From positions 20,254,501 to 20,318,500 of the forward strand of contig OY987301.1 of NCBI GenBank assembly GCA_963920635.1: a DNA stretch of 64,000 nucleotides, in the 5' to 3' direction. Source of the stretch: Pseudeuparius sepicola (Eukaryota; Arthropoda; Insecta; Coleoptera; Anthribidae). Below the pieces are notes generated by a model. That model was not told where the DNA came from. It did not search any database and saw nothing but the letters and a program-made list of their open reading frames with translations. The position numbers and the translations under genes were made by a program. Shown here piece after piece: positions 1-14,900 of the stretch; within the stretch, counting starts at the first letter, position 1, and each line of letters begins with the position of its first letter.

Positions 1-594
1 GCTTGAGTCAGTACTACACCCCATTTTTTTCACTTAAGTTTTAAAGAGCACATCGACAAGATTATGTCCCCCAGAAGCGATGCACTGATTTAGGCGATTT
101 CTGAAGTTTTCAACTGCGTTCTGGCACATATCGATCGGAATGGCGGCGATTTCCTCTCTAATACGGATCTTCAATTCTTCCAAGTTGCAAGGAGGATGTT
201 TAAAAGCCTTTTCCGTGAGATAGCCCCACAGGAAAAAATCGCAAATGCTCAAATCCGGTGATCTCGCCTTGCCGACCACCCCAGGTCGCCCCTCAGAGAG
301 ACGAGACGCGCAGGGACCATCTACCGCAATTTTGTCATTGAAATCTGCACTGTGTAGGCCCTAGTTGGAACTAATATACTCAAAGCCTTGTTCTTCAGCC
401 AACCGTTTCAATTCTGACTCAAAAATGTTCTTTAGTAGTGATGTCTCCGCCATTCCTATATCGATATGTGCCAGAACGCACTTGAAAACTTCAGAAATCG
501 CCTACATCAGTGCATCGCTTCTGGAGGACATAATCTTGTCGATGTGCTCTTTAAAACTTAAGTGAAAAAAATGGGGTGTAGTACTGACTCAAGC
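1..594. mobile_element. Palindromic mariner-type transposase end
   Basis: The first and last ~160 bp are inverted copies of each other (1-163 against 440-594), meeting around a ~275 bp centre. The left arm, read on the minus strand (279-34), encodes the C-terminus of an IS630/Tc1/mariner superfamily transposase: the RSPDLSICDFFLWGYL block, with the last catalytic Asp in the CDFF part, then the conserved end ...GGHNLVDVLFKT and a stop. The right arm carries the same ending on the + strand (to the stop near 561) with a frameshift. So two 3' halves are joined head to head, and neither is an intact gene. The left arm begins at base 1, so the element may continue outside the window. It cannot encode an active transposase here. 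Confidence 0.75.
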
Positions 595-1593
595 AGAATA
601 AACCACTTTTTCGTAAGTTGTGCCGATTTTTTTTAATAGCCCTTCAAAACTGTCCTGTTTGATTTGCCGCACCCTGTAGTTATTGTGAGCAATTTTGCTG
701 ACCAGATTTTGCCATAGTTTATGAAATGATCAATTAATTATACTCCAATGCTTTTGAGCTTATGGATTGAGCTCTCAAGGCGTCCCGAAGAACCTCGGTC
801 CCACTGCTGATTCGATGGTTTTTCAAATAATTAGTAAATAATTAAATAATGGACTTTCGATTACAAGCACTAAAAATTCAATTTTAATTTCTTTACCAAT
901 CAATTGTTGGTAATAAATTATCGTAACTTCATTGTTGGATGGTGAATTCACCGAATTTTTAAGAGTCAGGTTCAGTGGAGAACGGGACATAAATCACAAC
1001 AATATGACGATATAATAACAACATTTTTTGATGACATGGCGAAGTTTGAAACAAAATTAAAAAATATATAACAAACGACATTAAACATGACAAAGTGAAG
1101 CCCGACGTGAAGCGTTTTTGCGATGATTTCATATATTTCCAATCCAGTTGCATTTAGACACCTCTATTTGTATTCATTTCTTCACATATTGAACCTCAAA
1201 TGCAAATATGTATTTATTTCCAACATGAAAGCAGTTTGTTTATCTTTATTTTTTCATGTCAGAATTACATATATATCTATAGTATTTTCTTGATACTCAC
1301 CTATAGCAGACTATAGTCTGTTTGGAAATTAAAGGCTCATTATAAATGCAAATCCTGTACGGGGTTTGTATGTGAAATACTAAAAATATCCATGGTTTAG
1401 AACAGAAGTAATGTAGTTGCAAAATGCCTCCAAATAATACCACACAATGGAAATTGGGATCGAGCAGATATGTTTACGGTATCAAGTGTCGAAATAGGGT
1501 TTCAATTTCATTGGGAGTAATAATTTTTTGACATTTAACAAATTTATTTGAACTTACTAATTTATTTCACAGCAAGCATTTGACACTCTAATA
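595..1593. other. AT-rich non-coding stretch
   Basis: About 1 kb without a recognisable exon, RNA gene or repeat boundary. It probably belongs to the 5' intron or upstream region of the integrin gene that starts to be visible at 5869. Confidence 0.5.
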
Positions 1594-3328
1594 CAGGGTG
1601 ATTCACGTAAGTGGTTCATTAGAAGTTGACGAGGAAGGAGTGCGAATTTTAATTTGAAATTTTGGTTACTTATATAACAGGTTGTAAACTTTCTTTCTAA
1701 AATATTTTCAACTTCCGATCACTTCCGGTTATACCGGAAGTCGATAGCAACTTTGTTATTTCAAATAGAACACCCTATATTTTATTACACCATTTGGTTC
1801 CCTATCAAATTCCAAATCTTTTTTCTGAATAGAATGTATACCCTATTCCTAACCCTTTTCGAGATATTCGCAAATTTTTGATTTTTTTGAGTGTTGCAGC
1901 CATCGACCATAGTGATGATAACTTTGAAATTTATGAATCTGGAAAACTGAAATTTTTAACTGTCGTAGGCGAAAGTCAACTTTATTAAATGGTCTGATGC
2001 CATTTCAAAATATTGTACAGGGTGTTTGGGAAAAAAATCCCAATATCAATATCGAAAAATTGAAAAATCTCATTTTTTTTTCAAATAGAACCCATATTTT
2101 TTTATTGCACCATTGAAATGCTTGTGAAAAGACAGTCCAAAAAGATACAACACACTATAATATGTCTAAATGAAGCGGTTGCTTCGTTATTACGCAAAAT
2201 ACGTATTTTTGCTGCTCCATATCAAGAAACAACGGACCTTTTCTAATAGGCGGCCATGGATTTTTCATTTGTGCTTGTCATTTATTGTGTTCCAAGATAT
2301 TTTGAATATGTTTTACACTCATGGAGAGTGTAAAAGAATTTTAGAAAGAACAATTAGAGTTTTAAATGAAAGGCATTTACATTTACCACCTTTGACGAAA
2401 AGAAAATTCAGAAAGTTCGAAAAAAATTTCATAGTCCATGGCAAGGTCCAAACAAAGAGAAGCAAATGTAAATACGTAACAGGTAAATAGCATAATATGA
2501 ATAAAGTGTTTTACTTATACCTATGTAGTTTCTTGTTTTTTCAAATGCATAATTATTATGCAATTGTTAGTATTATTTAATTTTGTATTGATGCTTCTCA
2601 GGGAAAAAGTATTGTTAAATAGCCCTTAACCTTGTCATATAATTGCGTTATTTCATTTTCCATGGCCCCCTAATGTGACGCTCCTTGAGAAATGGCATCT
2701 TTGTTGATACAGAGCAGAAAAAATACGTATTTTGCGTAATAACGAAGCAACCGCTTCATTTAGACATATAGTGTGTTATATATTTTTAAACTGTCTTTTC
2801 ACAAGCATTTCAATGGTGCAATAAAAAAATAGGGGTTTCATTTGAAAAAAATGAGATTTTCCAATTTTTCGATGTAGATATTGGGAATTTTTTCCCGAAC
2901 ACCCTGCACAATATTTTGAAATGGCATACAGACCATTTAATAAAGTTGACTTTCGCCTACGACAGTCAAAAATTTCAGTTTTCCAGATTCATAAATTTCA
3001 AAGTTATCATCACTATGGTCGATGGCTGCAACACTCAAAAAAATCAAAAATTTGCGAATATCTCGAAAAGGGTTAGGAATAGGGTACACATTCTATTCAG
3101 AAAAAAGATTTAGAATTTGATAGGGAACCAAATGGTGTAATAAAATATAGGGCGTTCTATTTGAAATAACAAAGTTGCTATCGACTTCCGGTACAACCGG
3201 AAGTGATCGGAAGTTGAAAATATTTTAAGAAAGTTTACAACCTGTTATGTAAGTAACCAAAATTTCAAATCAAAATTCGTACTCCTTCCCCGTAAACTTC
3301 TAATGAACCACTTACGTAAATCATCCTG
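1594..3328. mobile_element. Large fold-back element with ~620-bp arms
   Basis: The left arm (about 1594-2215) and right arm (about 2715-3328) are long inverted copies, for example the CTTCCGG palindromes near 1722 and 3186 and the TGAAGCGGTTGCTTCG block at 2171 against its mirror near 2745. The ends read TACAGGGTGATT on the left and ATCATCCTGTA on the right, so a TA target and a CAGG terminus are plausible. The ~500-bp centre (2216-2714) has a 106-codon open frame starting in the arm, which resembles nothing I know. It belongs with the other TACAGGG/TACAGTG fold-backs in this window. Confidence 0.75.
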
Positions 3329-5868
3329 TATATGTACACTCTACACATGTATATTATAAAAATACGTATAAAAACCGAGATAGAACTGCATGAACAACAA
3401 AAAATACTACCTACATTTTACTACTATCTAGAATGTCTCTTCATCTTCATTTTCAGAATAACCACAACTACTCGTAGAAGTACCATCCTTAGAAATTATC
3501 AGAGGCTCAACAGTGTGCTCTATGACTACAACAATTTCCCACATTTTTTCCTCTTCCTTAGTAACCTGCTTTACCCCTTCTTCGAAAAGCTCCAGTACAT
3601 CTTTCATTTTGAATGTCATGTTTCTTTTCGCTACAAAACCTTTAACATGAGCCTATATTAATAATTCTATCGGGTTCAATTCGCAAAAATAAGGCAGTAG
3701 TCGAAGCACTACGATATTAACTAATCAGAGTAGTTCACTTTTAACAACATACGGATAGACTATGTCGTGATCTGAAAGTACTAATTTTAGAAGTAATAAT
3801 TATAATAAAATATGAGTTTAAATATGTGCTTATAATAGTTTCAATACCGAAATGGTCTGTAACTTCTTTCCAATGGGAGATCAGTTTCTTTTGATACGTC
3901 TATGCTTGCATGTTACATGTGAATGTGAGCCGGTCTTCGGTAACGCCTGACGCCTATAAGTTTGCATTCTTTCAAATATGGCATTGAATGACTGTTTTTT
4001 AAATTGAAATAATTCAATATTACAAATCCACGCTTGCAAGGCACTAAAAGACTAAAAGATTTAACTAAAACTAAATAGTTTTAAACATTCTTTGTAATAC
4101 TTCTTTGGTTCTTCCGGATACCTACATCCTGCCTCAATGGAGCTGTTTGAGCCAAGCTTTCGTCGTGCCTTAGGGCAAGACGACGTGACTGAGACTCAAA
4201 GAAGCATCACATTCAGCCTGCGGCAGTCTCCAAACAAGAGTATTATTCGTAATAGATAGTGTCTTATTTCCCTTCTGACACACAAGATATATGTCAGTGT
4301 CAGATAAGTGCATACTTTTTGTTGGACTTCTTGTCGTTGTTTCTAAGACAGTAAGAAGAAATTATTGTTAACTAAGTAGATAGAAAACAAGATTTAGTGC
4401 CGAATCAATCAATAAAAACTCGTATCGTATGTTTTGAAAAACCGAATTTTCCATATGTTTTCCCCGGGGGCCAAACTTAAAATTACTATTTTCCGACTCA
4501 GCATCGATTTACCTTTCAACCCTCTCCAAGGCATAAATGAGAAAATCAGTAAGGAAAATCTGTCACTGTCTATGACGGGCTATTAAAAAGATATGTAGGT
4601 ATACATGTTTTTACATATCAAACATAAAACAAGAGTGAGTGTCGCCTATATAGAAATGGAGGGAGAAAAAGTTGTCAAAAATTAAATTAAAACAGCAGCT
4701 TAAGAAAAGGCAATTTTGATTAATAACAGACTCCAGACGCCGTTGAACTTGGCTGCGTTATCTGATGCAATGTTGTTGAAAGGAATTTTTATCATACGTG
4801 TCGCCTTTATTATAAAGTTCAAGCCGCTAACATCGATAAATTACTCCTAATAATAATTTGCTGCGACTCGAGAGCATGTTGAACAAATAACAATTGTACC
4901 AATATTTTTGTATTAATAAAGAAGTCAACACGACCGTTTCACAAATGAGCCTATTTCTGCAACTGTACGAGGTTATTCTCGTACATGTTTCTTCGATCCG
5001 AAAATAGATCGCGGTGAAACGAAACCTTTTTTAAAAATAGAGCGCAACACACGAAAAAATGAGAAGAGTCAAATGGCATTAGATTTATTCGTTTTTATGG
5101 GTCGGCGAAATGAAGATGTATCTATCCTGTGAGTGGTAGATATCGTTGCTTGTGATTTTATATGCGCGCCGAGATATAACATGATTGAATATCTTACATA
5201 CTTCCTCAAGGAAAAAATATACATAGAAAACTGTCGTTACTTATTATTTATTATCGACTTAATCATATGAGAGAACATTATATCAAAGCAATAATGTCAT
5301 TTGCTGGTCATCCTTCCTCATTTTAACTTTTTAATCTAGGTGTTCTATGCGAAGCGCACTGATGTGAATAATTCGTCTAATTTGCATATTAATAATATGT
5401 AAACATATATAATATATAATATGATATTATATATTATATATGTTTACCTATATGTGTATTATTGGTCACATTTTGTAATCTATCAAAAAATTATGAAAAA
5501 TTTGGGAAAATAATACCTGCATAGATTCGTCTTCTTACATTTAGAATTATCGAAATGTTATATGTAGAGGCCTTTGCTTAATTGGGACGTTCTACATCTA
5601 TCTAATAAATTAGTTTAATTTTGTAATAACCCAGCTTTCGTTGGATCTGCAAAAGCTATTAAAATTAAATAGTATATCGCCATTGGTGTGTTTGATTTAG
5701 AATATTTCTGGCAATTTGCCAAATGGTTTAATTGATCCAATCGAAATGAATATTCTTACCCTCTATCTCTATAGTTTATGGTATATATTTTGTAAAAAAT
5801 AACTGAGTTAAGGAATGCCATACAAAATTGTATATGATTTAGTTTCATTGCTACTTTCTTCCTTACAG
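3329..5868. other. Non-coding stretch before the first visible integrin exon
   Basis: 2.5 kb of AT-rich sequence without a supported exon. It contains an AT hairpin at 5399-5446 whose arms each run about 23 bases from TAAACATATATAATATATAA inwards, and a weaker hairpin around 4147-4182. Probably intron of the integrin gene, because the exon at 5869 begins in mid-protein. Confidence 0.5.
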
Positions 5869-5989
5869 GCATGTGCTCCAAGATACATTTGGTTCACCAA
5901 AAACTTGACTAGGCGAGACCCAGTTGGTAGCTGTTTTGTGTCCAACAAGTACTTGGAGGCGTTTGAAGAATATTCGCCGTGTAGAACGG
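5869..5989 (+). CDS. if: Integrin exon A: CAPRY propeller segment
   Basis: Acceptor CCTTACAG, donor GG/GTAAGA. Encodes ACAPRYIWFTKNL ... RRDPVGSCFVS ... EEYSPCRTG, the conserved CAPRY and EYSPCRT blocks of alpha integrins. Starts on a codon boundary and leaves one base for the next exon. Confidence 0.93.
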
Positions 5990-8900
5990 GTAAGAAATGT
6001 GTTCAATGTTCAGAAAATCATAAAGATGCTTATTTTCTAAACCTTCTGATGTCAACGATCCCATTCCTCTACTAATAAGGTGCGGACAAATTCCTTGTTG
6101 AGCGATGTAGGTGTAGATGCAAGGTTGCTCTTTAAAGTCAAGTATATGTAAACATGTTGGGATGACAACCGGCAGCATTTCCTGCTTTTTAAAGGTCTTT
6201 TATTGTGATATTACGCGAGCAGGATGCGCCCAAAGGCGCTGCCATGTGTCCAACACATGTACCCCGAAAGTTAAGTCTGGGCACGCGCAGATATAAAAGT
6301 AGACGCTTTGTAATAATAATAATTACCACCGTTTATGGTACCATAAAAAAATAAAAATAATAAACCGGCCAATTTCTCCGGATATCAATGAATAAATGAT
6401 GCGGACGCGTTATGGAAAAACGAGCGGATTGAATAGAAACCAGTTTTTCGCTTTGATCTACAAGGAAAAAGGTGTTTACATTCAGCACGCGTCGTAGGCA
6501 ATAAATTTCAAGTTTATCTTCGTGAATATCAACAATTATTATTTCAAATGCAGAGGAAAGTAGGTGCGCCAACTCGACATCCATTGGAGAGATGAAATTT
6601 CAAATCCGCAGAAAACATGTGGGGCATAGCATTAGCGAAAGGGTTCATTATAGTATAGCGAAATTGGCCATATAGAGTGGAACCTCTGGACCTACTCAAT
6701 AGTGTTATTTGCCCTACGGTTGAGTGTGTAGTTTGTTACATATTCTAGGTAGTTAGGTAGGTACCTAAATGGAAAGAGATACTTACTGCTGCTTTGCTCT
6801 GTTTTTGTTTTTGATGCCACCTTCCAAATATCCTATTTTGAAATACACAATTTAATGATCTAAATTCACTGGAGTCATCCATCAACTTGAAAAGTTAAGC
6901 GAAAATTAGCTTGGTAGAAAAAATGGATAAACTCAATTTGCTGATAATCCTGATAACTATTTATTGGAATTCAACTTGGCCAGATTGATTATAAAAAATC
7001 TTGTACACCTATTTTAGTTGGGAGGTCTTGAGATATATGATATAGCATAAATTCTTACCATGACTAAGTGGTTGGAGTGTCTTAAAATCGAAGGAAAAAA
7101 TCTGTGGTAACCGCTGTGTTGTTATTTTGTTTGGTTTTAAAGTTTTGTGACTATTAAGCCTATGCCTGCTTGTGTCTTGGGATGTACAGACGCAATTTAC
7201 TTTGAGATTTATTACAGTCGCTATATAAAATGGAACACAAGGAAGAAAGGAAGCCGTACCGTATACCTGCCCACCCAATATTTATATACACCCTCTAAAT
7301 ATAGTCCGTATATCTGGAAGCGACGTGAGAAGTATATTTAGTAGTATTTTTTGTATAAAATCGGTTCATTAAAATACTAAACAGAAAGTGTTGATGTGCG
7401 GCTCGTATAATAACAAACACTCAAGGGTGTTTCCTAGGAGGGTACCAGACCGCGTCTGATGGAGTGTTTTTTTTCCTACGGAGAGCAATAACTCTGGTTT
7501 AATTCGTTGACGAGAGGGTCCCCCGACATATGTGTTATTTTACGTTCTCTTTTTTCAACAGGCAACTGGGGATACCACAGGCAAGGCTCTTGTCAAGCGG
7601 GCTTCAGTGCTGCCATTAATAGTGTAAGTAAAGGATCCACTTGAACACGCTAATTGAACAATTATATTATTAATTAAGTTTAGTCTAAGATTTTTTGTTG
7701 TTAAGTGGTGCCTTACAAGCACTCACAGCATACATAGGTACCTACCACCTACCTTGTAGGGATTTCCACAAAAAAAAACTGCAAATTTTACCTATAAGAT
7801 AATATAATTCACACAACATAATAATACGTTGTTGGTGCTTGCTCTTTCCATCTGAATAATGACAGTATATGCCTGTATATGTATTATGTCAGATTAACAT
7901 TTTTTCAGTCAATAGTCAATGTCTAAAATACTATAATAATATTATATTACTCAACGAGCGGGTATGGGGGTCATTATTCATTCGGTGAAATTGTGACCTG
8001 AGCCCGCAGGGCTAGGTGAGTAATCCGAACGAGTGATCGCCGTAACTCCCGAGTACGACTACTAAACTACTATACTAAAATCAAGTAACCCTTACGCCTG
8101 GCGTAAATAAAAGCACGTGATCGATGACGTTCCGCGAAATAAGGCGATTGGTCAATAGGCCATAAAATATCAGCGCGTCAGGCAACAGGGATGTACTCTA
8201 GCGCAAAACCGTATTTATGCGGTTTTATCTTGTTGTTTTCAGCTATTTAGACACTGCCACACGATGCTTTGACTCATTTTAATGAAGCCAATAAATTTTT
8301 TCCGAAATATTTTGACGTAAACAATTGTAAAAGTAAAATTAAATAAAGGTCGTGCCTCAGTGCGGCTCTGGCGAAAATCTCAACGCACACGTTTACATCA
8401 GGCCTAAGATTTTAGTACAGATATATGTTTTTATATCTGAATAAAAAATATTAAGTAGATATAGGGTGAACTTAGGTATATCTATTCCACTGCACCATTC
8501 TATCACAAATCTTAAATATTCGATTATGATCTTTGATTCTACGGTCTACAATGTGTTTTACTTTGGGTCGAGACAATTCCATATTTTTCGAAAGAGAGGC
8601 CGATTTAAAAAAACTACAACCAGGGGCGTAGATAATGGGGGGTTAGGGGGTTCAACCCCCCCCCCCCCCCATTGAAGAAAAAATAGAGGAAAAAATACAC
8701 CATGATATTCCAGTTTGTAATTTCCTATGCCTAATATTAATCTTATGGGCCTATCCCGAACAAATTTCTATAGGAAAATCTACGTCTCTGGTCAGAAAAA
8801 CGATTTTTATGCAAAAGTTAGATATAACGTGACCCTTTGAAAGAACTATGATAATTAATAGGGTGTTCCAAAATGTTTATAGGTAGGTACTAGTATTTTT

Positions 8901-11900
8901 ACTTATCATTGAGGCTAATGAGTGGTGTTACTGATAATTATTATTGTTGTTAGTTAAAAATCAATAGTGGACCATAACTTTGTTAACAATTTCGTATTTT
9001 CTATAAAATAAAAAAAGGAGGTCTACGTATGGTTAGGTACTGCACAAAAAATCATTGTGGGTCCACAGTTAACAAAGAAAAAAAATGCTATTAGTTTACT
9101 TAACTACCTAATATTTTTTGTTGCTGATATTAGATCACTTGGAATTTTCTTCATTCATTTAAAGGGTTTGACATTGAAAATTTGAAAAATTTTAATTTAT
9201 TCTAAAACATTAAATTACATTTTTTTTAATTTGTGAACTCCTGACTAAAATCTATAGCCTACTTTTCGCAACGAAAATTTATATATTGGTATGAGAATGC
9301 ATGTTCGTGATTGGCGAAAAGATGAGTTGTTATCAGGTCGTAACTACACAGTTTTGGTTCTGGTAATGGGTGCAATAATTATTTATAAGTTTGTGCAGAT
9401 TTAAAAAGTATATTTTTCAATAATCGTGGAAAAAGTTAACCAACCCTGAAATTCTACGAGGAACTTAAAATTGTCACTGTATCCAGAATGTAATGTAAAG
9501 GAATCCACCGCTTATCTAAAAGTTGAACGACATTTTAATGCCCCTTTTGCATGGGGTTGTCTAAACTATCCTCCCTAGCAAAAGAAAATATCCTGAAGAT
9601 ATTTTTAGGTCAATTAAATAACAGCTGCAGACGTCCGCCGTCACAAAATATTTAATTTAACTGTTTCACAATTCAGAAAGAAGCTCTATCGAAGTTATGG
9701 CTTTACTGAAAAGGTACCAACATTGCATTACATGCACAACTACGCTCTTAGTAATGATGCAGGTATAAACGGATTGTCGGCACATTCCTTGGCAAACATG
9801 AGCGCTTATAGTAGTTATATTGTAATGGAAATGGGCGTACGGTACCTAATGCTACAATACAATTTACACACTCATTAATTATTGCAAACTGATTTTTATT
9901 CTTCGCATCAGCTGGCAACTCCATATTTCACCCCTTTTTTCGTTTGGCAAACATTTGCCTTGTAAATTGCCTCCATTTTATGGATCATTGATTAGAATCC
10001 ACGTAGAGTCCGTATTATTTTATATACGTACCGATCCTAATGAACCTCGATTTACAAGCAGTTTTATTAGGCTGCAGGCATTTAAATTGCATATTAATAA
10101 TTGATCTGGCTTTTTAGTGCGATGCTAAGTTATTTATTATTATAGAAATTTCACAGAAAACGCGTCTTGAGAAATTTACAATTTGCGCTATGACTAGGAT
10201 TATGCTTTTGGATCCTTAATTTTGAAATTTTATTCTACTCAGAATCAGAATTAAAATGAATCAAAAATGAAACACTGAGAAAGCGATGACTCACTATAAC
10301 AAATCTTCCTTTGAAACCACTATCTTGTCTAATGTATAAAACCGCAATAAATACCTAGTTATTTACATTGCAAGATGCTTACGTGCCCATTTTTGACCGA
10401 GGAGTTTGTTTTTAAGGACTGAGACAGCGCCCGTGAGGCCAAAAAATAGCTTAAGCATCGTGCAATGTAGGTATTACATTTTTCCTACCCACAATTTCAT
10501 TATAGGTACAGAGTGGGCCAAATTGGACACTTTTAAAGGGAAACTCCTATTTTTAACGGAGATAGACAAAAACTGACCCTCCTCTCCTTTAAAATAGGAA
10601 TTTCCCTTTAAAGTGTCCAATTTGGCCCATAGTTATTTTTTACCACCTTAACATATTTTTATTTTATGACCCAGAAAAAATGTTAAATATAAAAGTTGTA
10701 GACAGAAATATGCACTTTTCAACCATTATGTGAAAATTTAGACCCACTTAAGTTTTGCAAACGAAACTTGTGTTTTTTTTAATGGAGCACCCTATATTTT
10801 ATTGAATTTACGGAATCTACGCTTCATCCCGATTCCAACGATATATTCAGTGACCGGCAGAAAGCATTCCAGTCAACTCAAAACTCAGTTTTCAAAATTT
10901 GAATATCTCATTTCGTATACGGGGGAGGTTCAAAAATATGACAAAGGCTCAATAGTCCTTATTTTTAATAATCTTCAGAAAACATGTATTATGAAAAGTT
11001 GTTTTAGAATTAAAAGGTACCTGAGCCCAAAAAAATAAGTTTCAAGTTTCTATTCCATAAAACCATAGACTTATTAAGTCAATGCATAAAACACTCTTTC
11101 AGCATTTTTAATATTTACCCCGTATAGAAAATAAAACCACTTCATTTAATATGCTAGTTCCGTTTCAGAGAGGATTTACTGTCATATATTAAATAAAGTG
11201 GTTTTATTTTCTTTTCGGGGTAAATCATAAAAAATTACGAAAAGGTGTTTTATGGTGATTCTACATGAAAAAATAATGACAGTTTGATATATAAACGTAG
11301 GTCCGCAAATGCTTCGTTTCCGATATACAGGGAGTCAAAGTTTAAAAAAAAATGATAATTTATTTATTGTTATAGCTATGCGCACCTAACTAAAAAGGTT
11401 TTATTCGAGATATTTTTATTTTCATTTGTTGTTTTGATTTATTGTTGCTGTATAGGATAGGTTTTTGATATTGTTGTAATAGAAATTAAAAATAAGCGTT
11501 ATGTTGTTTTATTTTTTTGCATAAAAATGGCGGCCTCTGTGAAAAAAAGGTAAGAGAGCTTTTTTGTCACTAATTAAACGAGGATTTTAAAAATAATTTT
11601 TATTTTAAAAAATGCGCTTTCTAGTCATCTTAAAACCCACCAAATTTCATTTGAATATCTTAATACGTTTCAGCGCAATAAATAAATTATCTTTTTTTTT
11701 ATACTTTGACTCCCTGTATATCGGAAGCGAAGCATTTGCGGACCTTCGTTTATATAGCAAACTGTCATTATTTTTTCATGTAGAATCACCCCTTAAAGTT
11801 TGTCGCACTTATTTACTAACACCCTGTATATCTCATTTGTTTGCTCCAGCCTTTTTTACAATACAGGGCGTTCAAACTTAATTTTTTTCATGTTGTCACA

Positions 11901-14900
11901 TCCTGTAACTCATCTGAAACGAAACGTTTTGTACAAATACAAATAGCTATTTTACTTTATTATTTCATAATATGACAAGCCATTTTGAAAACGACTAAGA
12001 GTTTTTTAATCTTCCTTTAAAAAAAAACTAATTTATTGTCATTATCTCGAAATGCTTAAGCCTTAAGTATGTACCTACTTGCTACAGCCGAGTCTTGACT
12101 TCAGTGCCTAATTATGTATTTAACTTTGAATATCTGCCCTTGCAATGAAAATAACCCCATCCATAAGGTATCGTCGTGACGTGTTCTGCAGAATTACAAT
12201 ACAAATGAGCTTAAATGGATATTGCCTGTTGCTGAATGGCATTAGGAGACTTTGCCTGCCATCTCAGTCATCTGAGACAATGGCCTATCTAAAATCCACG
12301 CCGTTTGCTCAGTTTATAAAAGAATGTGCAACAACGATTTAAATAAAACGGCGGGATTTGCATGAATTACATTGCAGAAATGCAGACTATCCCCGGCACT
12401 TATGGAAACGCAGAACGATAGACAAGGGCAAAACTATATTATAGGAAAAATCTTAGGAAAATATAACAAGGAATCATAATTATGAATTTATTTAAACTCG
12501 TTCCTTTTAAAGTTCTCTCTTTGAAAATGTCTAAATGTCAAAATACCTAAATTAAAACCGCTTTAAAACCTTTGATTCCGCAATAGCGTCGCGATGTCGA
12601 GCGTCACATGATATTTTCATTATTTTTATCAAAAACTTTTTCCTATCATCCATTTAGTTCTGCAACTTACTTTTAAAACAATATATTTTTCCCTTTTTGT
12701 TTTCATTTTAAAGGGGCTAAATAAACAAATTCCTACAGGATTAATTGAAAATTGTTAAATATCTACCTAATTAATAAGATAAAATTTGTTTATAAATATA
12801 GAGGGTGTTTCCCGAGTTGTTTCCTAACCATTCTGACAAAATAAAGGAGGTGAATCCTCACCTAATTTTGAGACGAAAATTTGGTATTAAAGTTTCCGAA
12901 TGTTGCTTCGTTTTCGAAATAATATAATGTAATGTGATGTGATGTGATGTGATATAATAAACACTTTTTGTTGTATTTTTCTTTTCATTCATTAATGACA
13001 AGCGATATTCTAATGATATTTGTTAGACATTTCCATGGTAACCATATTTGTTTTCAAAATAATTATTGTTGCTGTACCAATTAGGCAAAAATGTTTTTTA
13101 ACACCGTGTATTTCGAAAACGAAACAACATTCGAATAACTTCTATTCCACTTTTTCGTCTTAAAATTAGGTGAGGCTTCACCTAATTCACTTTGTCAAAA
13201 AGGTTAGAAAACATCCTGTATTCGAAAAAAAATTATACCACTTTTTCGTCTTAAAATTGGGTGAGGCTTCACCTCCGTTATTTTGTCAGAAAGGTTAGGA
13301 AAGATCCTGTATTTGTAGAAAATGTCTGACAGAATATAAAAAATGTGCAAAGACTGGAGCAACATTATACATATAATTGATCGCCACACGACGAAAAAAA
13401 TCGACAGGGTGGCTTTATTTTATAAAATATTTGGAAACAACAATTTTTTTTTATAAAATAAAAACATGAAAATTGGTCTATTCCAACGAATTGGATATTG
13501 AATTGAATGTCAGTTTGTGACGTCGTCTCAATTTTTCTCCATATATAACAAATACAGATACAGATACTACCAATGCGCTTGATTAATAAAGTTGATTATA
13601 AACCTTGTTTGTTAAAATAAGACTAGAATAGAAGAATAGCAATTATCAATGTATGAATTTTCGTTCAGTACAAGTACAGTACACTTGAAAAATTATTAAT
13701 TAATTTCCAGGATGGAGACAGACTATTCGTCGGAGCACCAGGCAGCTACTATTGGCAAGGTAAGGTGTCTACTTAGATTCGAATTAACAGACATATTTCA
13801 ATTTCGAGCAATGTACCTAGTGGCATCCCAGATGTTATCCGAAAATCCATAACATAGGTCTATGTTTCAGGTCAAATGTATTCAGTCGATGCCAACGCCA
13901 AATTTAATTATACCCCATCTTGGGTGGGAAACGCTTCGTTCGGCGTTAAAGGTATTTTGAGGAGAGGAAAATGGCCCATTAAAACGAATTAAAATTACCG
14001 CATTCTAATCAGAAATAACCAGAATTTATGTTTACTTTTTCGCCATGGTGCAGGAAAGTGATGGTTTTTACAAATTGTCACACTAATTTTTGAACTTAAT
14101 TCGATTAATTATTGTCATACTAAATCAAATTACACTTATTTAACACGATTAAGTGGGCTTCGTACTAAAAATTAGCAATAATTAGACTTAACAAAAAATA
14201 CATACTAAAAATTACCAAATAACAACATAATGTTTGCGCGGACATATATTATATTGCGAACACTCGATAAAATTTGCAATTTTTAAATTAAAATATTAAA
14301 TGCAAACGATACAAAAAATATTGTTTAGGAATTTCAAATATATCCTGGCCATAACGAGAAAGGTATACGCTGAGCTTGTTAGTTTTATTGTGAATTGTTT
14401 TTATTTTGTAAATACTGTTTACTTTTGACTTTCTGTCTACATTATATGACAAGTTTGGGACGAATATTGCGACTTTACGGCGCTTCAATGTGGATTTAAT
14501 TTCTCAAAAATGTACTTAAGTTGTTTGAATATAAATGATAAAATAATATTTTGGGACGTAAGGAGTCATTTCAAAGCAAAGAGTAACATTACCTAATACA
14601 ATACTTACTTTTACATAATGTTACGGACAACGAACTGTTTAATTAAAGTTACAATTAGCTGCACATCTTATTTTCCGCATTTTCATTTAATTTATCCCAT
14701 AGCCCGAAAATATGTCAGATAATATGCTTCTTCGGACAGCACACTTTCTTGGTTCTACCACAAATTTAGTACCATATGCCATATGCGTGTCAAAGTGCGT
14801 CACTACAGACTACTGAAATATGACCGCTTTTTGTCAAGAGTTAATATCATAAGTAAGGGAAGAAGGAAATATAAATTTACCGAACGCATTGTTCTATGTC

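Larger units (their letters stand above)
7624..13710 (+). other. Intron of 6.1 kb filled with MITEs and fold-backs
   Basis: Joins exon B to exon C. In Drosophila PS2 an alternative ligand-site exon lies near this part of the propeller; I looked for an equivalent and did not see one. The recognisable content is repeats, listed separately (8073-8417, 8631-8790, 10507-10630, 10770-11040, 11085-11253, 11254-11790, 12801-13312). The rest is plain AT-rich sequence. Confidence 0.6.

Noticed and set aside
3428..3619. 63-codon minus-strand acidic frame (KDGTSTSSCGYSENEDEE)
   Set aside because: No homology I recognise, no splice signals, sits in probable intron.
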